Source: Planctomycetota bacterium
Lineage (GTDB): Bacteria > Planctomycetota > UBA1135 > GCA-002686595
DNA length: 64,000 nt
Reading direction: 5' to 3'
Assembly: GCA_014237855.1 (NCBI GenBank)
Contig: JABACD010000015.1
Coordinates: 1-64,000 of the forward strand
The position numbers and the translations under genes are program-made. The number at the start of each line of letters is the position of its first letter. The first letter of the stretch is position 1. Of this stretch, positions 50,486 to 60,043 are shown piece after piece. The notes below the pieces were generated by a model. That model saw nothing but the letters and a program-made list of their open reading frames with translations, was not told the DNA's origin and made no database searches.

Positions 50486-53408
50486 ATCCAGAGGGGATGC
50501 CGCCTGCGCACGCCTTGGGACTCTGATCCTCGGTGCGGTGCTGCTTCTCTCAGCTCTTGCGGAGGCGCAGATCGTCTCCCGCGCCGTGGAGGTGGAATTC
50601 GAGACGCGGGAGCGGGCACTCTTTCCGGCGCGCTTCGAGTGGAGCTACTCCACTACCCGAGACTGGCAGGAGCGCTTTCGCTGGCTCGATGCTCTGACCC
50701 GTGGTGTTCCTGGAGAGCTCGGAGAGGCCGAAGAGCAGTTCAGCGCCGCTTGCCTGCTGGATGAGCACCCTGATGTGCGGGCGCACGCGCTCATGGTGCT
50801 GGCGCATCACGAGCTGGGTCTACCCGAGCCGCTGACCATGGACCTGGCGGAGAAGCTCGCGCGAGATCCGCTGCCTCGTGTTCGGCTCAATCTGGCACGT
50901 GTGCTGGAGTTCATGCCTGGGGTGGAGGTGGACACTCAGCTGCTGGCCCTCGAAGAAGATTCCGATCAGGAGGTCGCCCAGCAGGCCCGGGCTTCATTGC
51001 TGGCGAGGGACGAGGCATCGCTCGCTGCCCAGCTCCAGCTCTTTCAGCTGGAGCCACTTCGTCTGGAGAGCGACGAATACCTCGAAGCGTTGCTTGTTCT
51101 CGAGCATCTCCCACCCCGTCGCACACTTCTCGACGGTGTGGATGAGATCTTCGCCGGGGCCACGGCAGCCAGTGAGGAGACAGTGCTGGCACGTCGCTGC
51201 CTCTGGCATGCCCTGCGCCACGGCCAGCGGCAGCGCTTCAACCCGCTCATGATCGCCGATGGCTGGGGAACTCCACTGGAGGAGGCCGATGAGCAGCTAG
51301 AGCGCCTCCGGCGAGCTCGCTTGCTCGAAGCTGTCGAGCGAGGGAATGGTCAGCTGCATCACCAGCTCATGCCTGCGGCTAACAAGGCCAGCCAGAGGGC
51401 AACTGAAGAGGATGATCCCGATGGGCTGGAGCTGGCAAGCTGGTACCTCGAAGGGGCCCGGGTGTCTTTCTATGCCGACCCTGCCCTGCGCACGCGTCCC
51501 GAGCATTTTCCGATCAGTCTGGACACTGGCGAAGAGCTGCTGCTTCAGTTCCTCACCGATGTGATCGGCTTCTCGAACGCCTGGACCTCTCAGGGGCTCG
51601 AGTCCTACTTCGAGGCTTCTCCCGAGCTACGCGAGGCCGCGCTGCGGACCTTCGGTGAGACCTGGTCGCGAACGGGGGACCCCAACTCCCGTCGCTTGCT
51701 AGCAAGGGCCCTGGAGTATCCGGACGTGGCCGAGAACGCCTATCGAATACTCGTCAGTGGACGCCACCGTGTACCGGAGTTCCCAATCATGTACCGCTGG
51801 TGGAAGTCTCAACCTGAGGCCAGACGGTATGAACTCCTTCGTCACCATGCACGCGGTGTTCGCTTCGAGCCCTGGCGGGAGTCCCTGCTGAACGCCTGGT
51901 CTCGAAAGGACACTCGAATCGTCGATGTGGCTGAACTCCTGGCTGCCTTCTCGGAAGACGAGGAGGTCGACGAGTTGCTGTGGCTCTGGCTCCACGGTGA
52001 GATTCGCACGCTCGAGGAGAGCCCCGTGCCCGATGAGCAGGTCACACGTGGCCCATGGCGCGAGGCAGAGGCGCGAGCGCAGTGGTTGATCAGTGCCTGG
52101 CTCCGGGTGAACTCCAAACGTGGTGTTGTGAATGACCCGCAGCAGGAGATCGAGCTCCTGTTGCGAGTCGGTGGTCTTGGAAGGGAGCTGGGGAAGTTGC
52201 TGGTCTCTCACCTCGTCCAGTCGGAACCAGGACGCAGGGCGACGCTGGAGATCATTGCGGTACCGGGGCTCTCGCGGCGCCTGCGCTTCGAGATCTTGCT
52301 CACGAACACTGACATCAAGTCAGCAGACGGACTACGGGAGCTGTTCGTCGGCTACGACTCATGCGACGAGGACCTGCGGCTGCGAATCCTGAAGCGTGCT
52401 CGGGGCCTGGATGATCCGGGCGTCAGGGCAAGGCTGCTCGAGGTCATTCGCGATCGCCAGGCCGGAGCTGCAGAGCGGCAGCTGGCGACAGAGGTGCTGG
52501 CGACAACCGGGGGAGAGGAGGAGGTGGTCAGCGCACTCGTGGAGTTGCTGGGTGAGCTACGAGACTACGATCTTCGACAGTCGGTGGTGGAGGCCTTGGG
52601 CAGCCGAGCGACACAGCGAGATGGGCTGGGCTTGCTTCAGCTCTATCTTGACCCTGAGAGTCGTGAGCTGTTCGCAGATGAGCTGCTCCCGGCCATGGTG
52701 GCAATCGAGCTACGTGGACAGGGTGTCCTGTCAGAAGAGGTCACGGCGCTCTGGCGCGCCCAGGCCCAGGACCGTGCAGCCCTCGAACTTGGCAAGCGAT
52801 TCCGTAGCGAGGATCTCCCTGATCGGGACTTTGTCTACAGCGGTTGGCTGCGGGCGGCCCAGGAGTTGCTCGAGGCTGGGCAGCTCGAGCTGGCTCTGGG
52901 GGAGACCTACTGGCAATGGGATGGGCGGCTCCTGGCGAGGTTGGCTGAGTTATTACACGAGACGAATACCAGAGAGCTGATGGCTCTCGCTGCCCGGATC
53001 GATCTGGCGGCCCTCACCGCAGTGCTCGGTGAGGGGGCTGCGCCCGACCGCGCAGCACTCCTGCTTCGTCTCAGAGCGAGGCTGCTGCAGGCTGCTCGCT
53101 GGAGAGGCGACTGGCAGGCAGCCGGGGGGTGGTCACGACTTCTGCTCGACGAGTGGCGCACGGGGGGCTCTACCACAAGCGCCATCGACTCCGTCTTCGG
53201 AGGCCTCGACCGGATGAGGGAGATGGACCCACGCGGCTGGATCCTGACTGTCGAGTGCTCGACACGCGCCTGGAGAGCCCTCAGCGAGGGACGCCTGGAC
53301 CAGGCCCGGGTGTTGATTGCCCAGGCGAGGTCCATGGTCGGAGGCTCTTCCCAGGCTCGTGCTGCGGTGCGTCGCCTGGAACAGGCACTCGATCAGGCGG
53401 GAGACTAG
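50451..53408 (+). CDS. Large secreted HEAT-repeat protein
   Basis: A 985-residue protein with a signal peptide (ARLGTLILGAVLLLSALAEA, residues about 21-40) and helical repeats throughout. HEAT-like stretches are plainest at about 100-185 (DVRAHALMVLAHHELG, RVRLNLARVLEFMPG) and about 610-770 (RLRILKRARGLDDPGVRARL and following). No enzyme motif is seen. The start at 50451 lies inside nnrD, 35 bases before its stop, and gives the only good leader, so the overlap appears real. Such long repeats are typical scaffolds; the cargo or partner is unknown. Confidence 0.82.
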   Translation: MPKSASTSQPTRSRGDAACARLGTLILGAVLLLSALAEAQIVSRAVEVEFETRERALFPARFEWSYSTTRDWQERFRWLDALTRGVPGELGEAEEQFSAACLLDEHPDVRAHALMVLAHHELGLPEPLTMDLAEKLARDPLPRVRLNLARVLEFMPGVEVDTQLLALEEDSDQEVAQQARASLLARDEASLAAQLQLFQLEPLRLESDEYLEALLVLEHLPPRRTLLDGVDEIFAGATAASEETVLARRCLWHALRHGQRQRFNPLMIADGWGTPLEEADEQLERLRRARLLEAVERGNGQLHHQLMPAANKASQRATEEDDPDGLELASWYLEGARVSFYADPALRTRPEHFPISLDTGEELLLQFLTDVIGFSNAWTSQGLESYFEASPELREAALRTFGETWSRTGDPNSRRLLARALEYPDVAENAYRILVSGRHRVPEFPIMYRWWKSQPEARRYELLRHHARGVRFEPWRESLLNAWSRKDTRIVDVAELLAAFSEDEEVDELLWLWLHGEIRTLEESPVPDEQVTRGPWREAEARAQWLISAWLRVNSKRGVVNDPQQEIELLLRVGGLGRELGKLLVSHLVQSEPGRRATLEIIAVPGLSRRLRFEILLTNTDIKSADGLRELFVGYDSCDEDLRLRILKRARGLDDPGVRARLLEVIRDRQAGAAERQLATEVLATTGGEEEVVSALVELLGELRDYDLRQSVVEALGSRATQRDGLGLLQLYLDPESRELFADELLPAMVAIELRGQGVLSEEVTALWRAQAQDRAALELGKRFRSEDLPDRDFVYSGWLRAAQELLEAGQLELALGETYWQWDGRLLARLAELLHETNTRELMALAARIDLAALTAVLGEGAAPDRAALLLRLRARLLQAARWRGDWQAAGGWSRLLLDEWRTGGSTTSAIDSVFGGLDRMREMDPRGWILTVECSTRAWRALSEGRLDQARVLIAQARSMVGGSSQARAAVRRLEQALDQAGD

Positions 53409-53474
53409 TCTGGTCGAATCCTGGAGCTAGAGTAGGGGCTGGCCCGAAAGCAATTCTCACCTTCGATCGACTCC

Positions 53475-54272
53475 ATGACCCTGACTCAAGTCTCCAAGCC
53501 GGAAGGCGCCATCGAGTGCCTGGATGATGGCATCGGATTTGTCGCCCTCGTCGACCGTATGCAAACCGATCACGCTGCCAAGGTGGTCAACAGTGCTCGC
53601 ATCTCCTATGACAAGGTGAGGCCCGAGTTTGACGAGGGTAAGGACCGTGCGCTGTGCTCCTTTCTCTGGAAGCATGGGCATACCTCGCCCTACCGGCACT
53701 CTTTCTACACCTTCCACTGGAAGAGTCCGCTCTTCGTCTTTCGACAGGCGTTCAAGTACCAGGTTGGAAGCGGTTGGCGCGAGTACGAGGTGAACGGGGA
53801 GTCCGTCAGCCTGGAGGTCTTCGATGTCATGTTCGACACGGACAAGGGCTGCTCCTGGAACGAGGTGTCCGGGCGCTACGTCAAGTGGGAGCCGGAGTTC
53901 TACATCCCGACGCTCATGCGTGCGAATCCACCCCACGGAAACAAGCAGGCCTCCTTCGACCTGCCCGAGGACTTCGATCACCAGGGTGAACGTGCAACGA
54001 TGATTGCGGAGTGCAATGAGACCTTTGCTCGCTATCTGGCTCGAATTGATCGGGGTGTGGCCAAGGAAATTGCGAGGATGTGCCTCCCTCAAAACCTCTA
54101 CACCCAGGCCTACTGGACCGTGTCGATGCAGGGAGTGATTCACTTTCTCGAGCAGCGACTGTCAAGGGACGCCCAGTATGAGATCCGCCGTCATGCAGAG
54201 GCCGTCTACGACTTGATCGAGGACGACCTGCTGCGGATTGGCGTGACCAAAGAAGACCTGATCGGAAGCTGA
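53475..54272 (+). CDS. thyX: Flavin-dependent thymidylate synthase ThyX, divergent signature
   Basis: A 265-residue protein of the ThyX family, which methylates dUMP with FAD and methylenetetrahydrofolate. The flanks are typical: HTSPYRHSFYTFHWKSPLFV (about 69-88) and LPQNLYTQAYWTVSMQGVIH plus AQYEIRRHAEAVYDLI near the end. The signature RHRxxSxNExSxRY is altered. The first part reads RQAFKYQVG (Arg90; RHR has become KYQ94-96), then come about 28 extra residues, and only then SWNEVSGRY (127-135). The N-x-R motif in the C-terminal helix reads S-M-Q. No thyA is in the window. It is probably still ThyX-like. Confidence 0.8.
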   Translation: MTLTQVSKPEGAIECLDDGIGFVALVDRMQTDHAAKVVNSARISYDKVRPEFDEGKDRALCSFLWKHGHTSPYRHSFYTFHWKSPLFVFRQAFKYQVGSGWREYEVNGESVSLEVFDVMFDTDKGCSWNEVSGRYVKWEPEFYIPTLMRANPPHGNKQASFDLPEDFDHQGERATMIAECNETFARYLARIDRGVAKEIARMCLPQNLYTQAYWTVSMQGVIHFLEQRLSRDAQYEIRRHAEAVYDLIEDDLLRIGVTKEDLIGS

Positions 54273-54600
54273 GTGTTCCTGCGGTCGTGCCCAGCCGCAG
54301 CCTGTCGCTGATCTTCCGCAGAGCTTGCGTACCCTCGCCAGGCGCCTTGGCGGGAACCCTGCGCGAATTGCCTGGCTGGTCTTACCGGGAGTTGTGCCAG
54401 GCCTGAAGCCTCCTCAGGGCCCCACCCGATCCAGTGGAGCGGAGGGGTCGCAGCACTCGTAAAAGACCCTTCGTTTCCTGTAAGGGGGGGGTGAGCACTA
54501 GAGCTCCTTCGATAGGTGCCCCATGAATTCCTCTTTGGCCCTAGGATGAAGGCACTCGCAAGCCACCTGGCCGGCACAAGATCCAATCAGAGGGATTCTC
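54273..54600. other. Intergenic, no gene seen
   Basis: About 330 bases between thyX and the cytochrome gene. No protein-like frame or RNA. A run of G (54484-54491) and a CTAGGAT sequence at 54541-54547, 53 bases before the next ATG, are the only marks; the latter could be a -10 element. Confidence 0.4.
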
Positions 54601-57600
54601 ATGCAAACACTTGGACACCGCTCGCTCGCACTTGGGTGTGTCTCGATAGGGCTCCTGGCAACTGTTGCAATCAGCGTTCCAGAGCCGGGTGCTGGCTCCG
54701 GTACGGCGCCCTATGACTTCCTCGACAAGATCGAGGGGTCGTTCATCAATCTGAATCTATTCCCGGTGCGCCCAATCGTGGCGCATCCGTCTGGGACTGG
54801 TTTCCTGGCTCTCAATACCCACGATTCAACCGTCGAGCGATTCGATGCCGCGTCATCGGCACCAGTCGAGGTCTGGGACGTTCCGTGGGGACCGGTGGCC
54901 ATGGAGATCTGGAATGATCCTGTGTCGAGCAGTGATCAGCTACTGGTCAGCTGTCGTGGCAGTTACGTCATGGCCCGCCTGGACATCTCCAGTGGAGAGA
55001 TCATCGGTGTGCTGCCGCTACCTCCGGAGCCCGCCGACATCGTTGTCAAGCAGGACACCAACCAGGCCTTCATTGCCTGTTCTGCCAAGGACCTCGTCGT
55101 TCAGATCGATCTCCTGACCGATACGATCATCGAGTACACGCCAGAGAGCCACCCCGGTTTTGATATCAAGAGCCCCATCTTCCTGGCGGTCTCGAACTCG
55201 GGAAAGATCATGGTTCCCTCACTTCACTCGGGGAACAACTCGACCTCCTCGAGGATCTTCCAGCGTCGTGGGGGTGAGGTACTGGATCTCGAGAACCCTG
55301 ACTACGCAGTGGTGGGCTTGCCGGACAACGACCTCTTCCGTATTGACCCGGTGTCTCAGACGATTCAGCCAATCGGTCGGCGTATTGGTACGACCCTGTT
55401 CGGCATTGGAGTGAATCCGGATACAACGCGTACCTGGGTGCTGAATACGGACTCCAAGAACAAGGGGCCGGGACGCCAGAGTGAGCAGGAGGTCAGTGGT
55501 GACCTGGTCGCTAATCGCATCTCCATCATCCGTCCGAACATCACGACCCCTCCGCCGGAACCGGATGCATTCATCGATCTCGATGACACGGATCTCGTTG
55601 CGCCCGGTGTGCAGTTCGATGCAGACCAGAGCGTCGGTCAGCCCTTTGGTTTGGACTTCAGGAGTAATGGTAACGCCTTCATCGTGGGGCTGTTGACCGA
55701 CAACCTGATCGAGGTCGACAAGGACGGTGTGCGATTGAACGAGTGGGACCTGCCCGAGGGGGCCATTCCCAGGGCAGTCAGTGTCGATGAATCAGCGGGC
55801 TTCGTGAGGGTCTACTGCTGGGGGACCAACCAGGTGTTGGAGTACCAGTTGAGCGATATGGCGCTGGTGCGCACCTGCAACCTTTCGCCTGATCCAACGC
55901 CAGAGCGGATTGCTCGTGGCCGCGAGATCTTCTATGACGCCTCCCACTCCCTCCACAACAATGCTTCCTGCGCTTCGTGCCACGTCGATGGCCGCAGTGA
56001 CCTGTTGGCCTGGAACCTCTCTGACGACCCCAAGGACAGCAAGGGCCCCCTGCTGACCCAGACGATGTTCAGCCTCGATCGCATGGCCCCGTTCCACTGG
56101 CGGGGTGAACGCGAGGACCTGATTGACTTCAACATCGCGTTCGAGGGCTTGATGGGCGGCGAACGGTTGAGCCGCAGTGAATTCAGCGACTTTGAATCGT
56201 TCGTCTTCTCCCTGACGAATCCGGCGAATCCCTGGGCTCACCGTGAGCGGCTGCTGGACGATAGCTCCATTCCCTATGGTGTGGATGCGAGCGCCCGCGC
56301 TACCCAGGGACAGGTCTCCTACCAGAACTTCCAGATTCAATCGGTCAACTTCTGCACGACCTGTCACCAGCTGCCGCTCGGTACCAATCACGATATCTTC
56401 AGCGGTGAACCAACGGACGATATCGCTCGACGTGTCTTCAACAAGGTCACACCATTCAACGAGACCTACAGGCGTATCAGCTCGGTGGTTTCGATCGAGA
56501 CCTTGATCGAGCCGGGTAATCCTGCTGCGGGAACCGTGGTCGATAATCGAGGATACCTGGGATCGGCCGCGACCCACTCGGGGTTGATCGAGAGCTTCGA
56601 GCAGAGAATCTCTGACTTTGGTGGCGGCGACGAGACCTTCCACATGACCTCGTTCGTCTTGCAGTTGGACCAGGGTGTGGCACCGGCAATCCACCAGGCC
56701 TTCTTGCTGGATGCGAACAACCTGGCTGTGACCCAGCCAGAGCTCGAGAATTACCTGATGCCCCAGGCGATTGCGCGCAACTGCGGTGTGGTGGTGTTCG
56801 GGCGATCAGAGCCGAATTCGGTGACCACCCGCTGGGCCTGGGATCGACAGACTGGGAACTTCGTGCCTGACCACCCGACACTTGCGGCGCGTAGCCTGTC
56901 CGACTTCATCAACGCCGCGGGAACCGAGAGCCATGTCTTCATGGGAGTTCCGGTAGGGACGGCGGCACGCACGGCGATCGACCGGGACATGGACACTCTG
57001 GTCAATTCCACGGATCCTGACCCCACAGCCCCCTTCGTCGACGCTGGGGACACCACCTTGCCCAACTTCACGAGTGCGCCCAGGATCACCTGGGTGACGT
57101 CGCGGATGGCGAGGATCTCGTTTGGAACAGATGAGCCCTGCATCTACCGCGTGACCTACGGCGAGGGTGTCAGGGATGACCAGGTTGTCACGAGCGAGGA
57201 GTATGCCACGGCCCACACGCCGCTGCTCAAGAAGCTCCTCCCATCAACCAACTCCAGCAACGGAGTCTATCCGGTGGTCTCCTTCACCTACGACACGACC
57301 ATCGAGGTGATTGACCGAGCGGGAAACGTGCGTACTCATGAGCTGGCCCAGTTCGACAGCGGTCCCTACGGTCCAAAAGACGATGATGAGGTGATCGTTG
57401 GCGACCTGCACTGGACCCGCTTCAATGACTTCGGGCCCGGACCTCTGCGAGCCGCAGCCGACATTCAGATCACCTACAAGCAGGGTGGGCCGCCGCTGTT
57501 CCCGGCTGCGGATCGAGTTGTCATCATGCGCGTCATCGTCGATGGTCAGGTCAGGGACGATTGGGTGCCGCTTGGGCCGAACAGCTACAAGGTTGATCAC

Positions 57601-58005
57601 GTGGAGGCCCTGGGGCCGAGCGGCAGCAAGGCCCTGAACGTCGATGGACCGCTCCTGGTTGGCCATGAGACCGATGCTCAGGGGCACACGAGGGTGGCGT
57701 TCGAGCTTGCGGGACTGACCGTGGGACAGAAGGTGACCCTGAACGTCGAATCCGTATTCAAGGCCGATGTCTCTCAACTCGCGCTCCTTCGCTCAAACCT
57801 GACTGCGGCCAACGACTGTGCCGTCAACAGTGGTCCGGGGACCGTGGACTGTGATGGAGACAGCATTGCTGATTGCTGCCTCCAGGTACCCGTCGACTTC
57901 CATGGGCGCGCGCTGACACGCTGGAGCTTCCCGGATACTGAGCCCCTCAATCGGTCTCTCACGGAGCGTTTTGATCCCGAGGACGTGACTGAGGTGCTCA
58001 AGTAG
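54601..58005 (+). CDS. Secreted beta-propeller dihaem cytochrome-c protein
   Basis: A 1134-residue exported protein with a leader (about 1-28). Residues about 35-440 form a YVTN-like propeller (FIACSAKDLVVQIDLLTD, and similar strands). A cytochrome-peroxidase-like part follows with two haem motifs, CASCH (about 457) and CTTCH (about 585), and a DPKDSKGPLLTQTMF/APFHWRGEREDL stretch seen in MauG/DHCP-type proteins. The remaining 400 residues include a beta-rich domain and a Cys-containing DCDGDSIADCC segment near the end. It would sit outside the inner membrane and handle electrons or peroxide. It is monocistronic, with a hairpin after the stop. Confidence 0.87.
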   Translation: MQTLGHRSLALGCVSIGLLATVAISVPEPGAGSGTAPYDFLDKIEGSFINLNLFPVRPIVAHPSGTGFLALNTHDSTVERFDAASSAPVEVWDVPWGPVAMEIWNDPVSSSDQLLVSCRGSYVMARLDISSGEIIGVLPLPPEPADIVVKQDTNQAFIACSAKDLVVQIDLLTDTIIEYTPESHPGFDIKSPIFLAVSNSGKIMVPSLHSGNNSTSSRIFQRRGGEVLDLENPDYAVVGLPDNDLFRIDPVSQTIQPIGRRIGTTLFGIGVNPDTTRTWVLNTDSKNKGPGRQSEQEVSGDLVANRISIIRPNITTPPPEPDAFIDLDDTDLVAPGVQFDADQSVGQPFGLDFRSNGNAFIVGLLTDNLIEVDKDGVRLNEWDLPEGAIPRAVSVDESAGFVRVYCWGTNQVLEYQLSDMALVRTCNLSPDPTPERIARGREIFYDASHSLHNNASCASCHVDGRSDLLAWNLSDDPKDSKGPLLTQTMFSLDRMAPFHWRGEREDLIDFNIAFEGLMGGERLSRSEFSDFESFVFSLTNPANPWAHRERLLDDSSIPYGVDASARATQGQVSYQNFQIQSVNFCTTCHQLPLGTNHDIFSGEPTDDIARRVFNKVTPFNETYRRISSVVSIETLIEPGNPAAGTVVDNRGYLGSAATHSGLIESFEQRISDFGGGDETFHMTSFVLQLDQGVAPAIHQAFLLDANNLAVTQPELENYLMPQAIARNCGVVVFGRSEPNSVTTRWAWDRQTGNFVPDHPTLAARSLSDFINAAGTESHVFMGVPVGTAARTAIDRDMDTLVNSTDPDPTAPFVDAGDTTLPNFTSAPRITWVTSRMARISFGTDEPCIYRVTYGEGVRDDQVVTSEEYATAHTPLLKKLLPSTNSSNGVYPVVSFTYDTTIEVIDRAGNVRTHELAQFDSGPYGPKDDDEVIVGDLHWTRFNDFGPGPLRAAADIQITYKQGGPPLFPAADRVVIMRVIVDGQVRDDWVPLGPNSYKVDHVEALGPSGSKALNVDGPLLVGHETDAQGHTRVAFELAGLTVGQKVTLNVESVFKADVSQLALLRSNLTAANDCAVNSGPGTVDCDGDSIADCCLQVPVDFHGRALTRWSFPDTEPLNRSLTERFDPEDVTEVLK

Positions 58006-58049
58006 CCCACTGAGCCTGGCGTGGGAATTCAGGCTCACATGGGCCTTCA

Positions 58050-58075
58050 GAGGCGGTCCTCGCGGGGTCCGCCTC
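58050..58075 (+). terminator. Hairpin after the cytochrome gene
   Basis: GAGGCGG (58050-58056) pairs with CCGCCTC (58069-58075), and after one T-T mismatch two more G-C pairs extend the stem. It starts 45 bases after the cytochrome stop. No T run follows. Confidence 0.4.
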
Positions 58076-58142
58076 CTATCGTCTGGAGGAAAGCGGTAGC
58101 ATCCCGGTGAACTTCTGCACTGTAGAGCCGTTGAGCCCGCCC

Positions 58143-58949
58143 ATGAGCCTCCATCCGTCCACCCTGATAACCCTCTTCCTCGGAGCGACAGCCGCCTTCG
58201 GAGTGTTCTTGCCGCAGGAGCCAGGGCAAGCTTCCTCGACCAAGGCCGAGGACCTCGAGGCCGCCTTTGCCGAGCAGGGCATTCGTCTGGACCTGGAAGA
58301 GGGCCTCTGCAGTGTGCCGACCCAGGTCTGCGTTCGGCAGGACCTGCTCGAGTACGTGCTGGTCTCAGGCTATGGGGCAGCGCACGAGAGCCTGCTCGCC
58401 ACCGCTGTGAGTCCCACGATCTTCAATGCTGCTCTGGTCTCTCTTGGGGCCAAGAAGGGCGAGAATGTCCAGTGGGTCGAGAAGGATCCCATGCCAAGCG
58501 AGGAAGAGATCCGCAATGGGGCTCGCACTCACGATGTTCTTCCTCCGACCGGCGAGGGCTTCTTTCTCTATGTCGCATGGCGAGAGGAAGGTGAGACCTA
58601 TTTCTACCGTCTGGAAGACCTGATCACGAACATCGAGCGAGGTCGCTCGATGAGGCGTCACGAGTGGATCTACCTGGGATCGCGCATGATCGAGCCCAAG
58701 CCCGACAGCAAGGAGCGTGTTCTGGCCGCAGAACTCGAGGGTAACCTCATCAACCTCAGCTACTTTCGAGCTGGTAACACGCTGTTCACTGCGGCCCTTC
58801 CTGATTGCGTCTATCAGACGATCTGGGTGCCGAACGCTCCCCTCATTCCAACAGAGGGTTCGACGCTGACGATGCTCTTCTCACGCAAGCGACTGGATCG
58901 TTTGCCCGACGCTGTTGCGTCAAATCTACTGGAGTTTGGCGCCAAGTGA
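58143..58949 (+). CDS. YdjY-domain secreted protein
   Basis: A 268-residue protein with a leader (MSLHPSTLITLFLGATAAFG) and a YdjY-type domain: a VCVRQDLLEYVLVSGYGAAHESLL segment (about 62-85), VSPTIFNAALVSLGAKKG (about 89-106), and a FRAGNTLFTAALPDC segment near the C-terminus. YdjY proteins are common in Planctomycetota; their function is unknown. I chose the ATG at 58143; an in-frame ATG at 58107 would put 12 residues before the leader. The stop overlaps the GTG start of the coiled-coil membrane protein by four bases, so both are in one operon with the inositol-phosphate synthase. Confidence 0.8.
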   Translation: MSLHPSTLITLFLGATAAFGVFLPQEPGQASSTKAEDLEAAFAEQGIRLDLEEGLCSVPTQVCVRQDLLEYVLVSGYGAAHESLLATAVSPTIFNAALVSLGAKKGENVQWVEKDPMPSEEEIRNGARTHDVLPPTGEGFFLYVAWREEGETYFYRLEDLITNIERGRSMRRHEWIYLGSRMIEPKPDSKERVLAAELEGNLINLSYFRAGNTLFTAALPDCVYQTIWVPNAPLIPTEGSTLTMLFSRKRLDRLPDAVASNLLEFGAK

Positions 58950-60043
58950 CGGAACCCCGCGTCCAGTCCCGGAGTGACGAAGAGCCTGATCAACTGCCCG
59001 CGCTCGTTCGTAGCCGGGTGGCATTCGCACGTCGTGGATTGTCCTCGGTTCGACTCCTGCAGGGTCTTTGTTGCGGGGCAGGAGCCGCAGCTCTCTCCCT
59101 CGCTTGTGGAGTTCGCTCGGGCGCAGAGCTCTCACACTCCGGGCTGCAGCTCTGTGCTCTGGCGAACGGACTCCTGGTATGGCTGGCCTGCATGATGGCC
59201 ATTCGGCTGGAGCCTGGCCGAGTCGTCCGTCAGATGGACGAGGCCCTCGAGCTGGAGGGAGAGCTGGTCACGGCCTGGGAGTTCGAAGGCCGTGAAGAGC
59301 CCACCGACCTGGCCCGTCTGCTCGGTCGTCGCGTAGCGTCACGGGTGCCCGCTGGGAACATGCTGAGGGCGGTCATGCCAAACATGGCCCTCTACCTGGC
59401 CTTGCCCTTCCTGTCTTTGGTCGTGCTCTTCGCCGCTCTCGAGCAGGTTCGTCAAGCTCCTGAGACCAGGAACCTCGCCAACCTGACCCGGCAGCTGGAG
59501 CAGGGTCTGGCGGCGATCACCGAGCTGGGCTCGGCAGAGGCAGCGGATGGGGCCGCGGCCCTGACACCCCAGGACCAGCAAGAGCTGAGGAGCCTGATGG
59601 GCGAGGCTGCTGACCTCGGAAAGCGAGTCCGCAAGGGAGAGGCCACGCCGGAGGAGCTAGAGACCCTTGGGGAGCGGCTGAGCGAACTCCAGGGTGCGCT
59701 CCAGGGTGCTGAGGGGCTCGATCTGGAGCTCAAACGTGCCATGAGTACGGTGGATACGGCTCGAATGGCACTCGAGAGCCAGGGGGCCGAGGAGGCCGGG
59801 CGGACCTCTTCTACCGACCCCTCTGTGGACGGAAACTCCAGCTCTGGTGGAAGGGGTCTGGCGCCCGGCGATGGGAACGGCAGAATGGCGCGCCCAGAAA
59901 TCCAGCCGGCCGGTCAATCAACCGCTTCGGAGGGGAGTCGCGAAGAGGTCGGAGTACTCGGACGCCCGAGCTGGCCAGCGGCTCACGAGAACATCGTCCG
60001 CCGTTGGGTGGAGCTCTCGAGCCTGTCCAGGCCCCCTCGATGA
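58946..60043 (+). CDS. Membrane protein with coiled-coil domain
   Basis: A 365-residue protein with three hydrophobic helices (about 35-52, 60-80 and 145-165), then a long helical coiled coil rich in Glu, Leu and Ala (about 170-285), and a Gly/Ser/Pro-rich tail. No enzyme motif. It starts with GTG at 58946, overlapping the YdjY stop (GTGA); the frame is open upstream to 58805 but that lies in the YdjY gene. The stop overlaps the next start (ATGA at 60040). The layout recalls DUF4175-type membrane proteins, but the sequence match is too weak to name it. Confidence 0.7.
   Translation: MTEPRVQSRSDEEPDQLPALVRSRVAFARRGLSSVRLLQGLCCGAGAAALSLACGVRSGAELSHSGLQLCALANGLLVWLACMMAIRLEPGRVVRQMDEALELEGELVTAWEFEGREEPTDLARLLGRRVASRVPAGNMLRAVMPNMALYLALPFLSLVVLFAALEQVRQAPETRNLANLTRQLEQGLAAITELGSAEAADGAAALTPQDQQELRSLMGEAADLGKRVRKGEATPEELETLGERLSELQGALQGAEGLDLELKRAMSTVDTARMALESQGAEEAGRTSSTDPSVDGNSSSGGRGLAPGDGNGRMARPEIQPAGQSTASEGSREEVGVLGRPSWPAAHENIVRRWVELSSLSRPPR

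Noticed and set aside
55792..56694. 300-codon frame on the minus strand over the cytochrome gene
   Set aside because: Runs through the haem-binding codons of the true gene; no plausible start signal.
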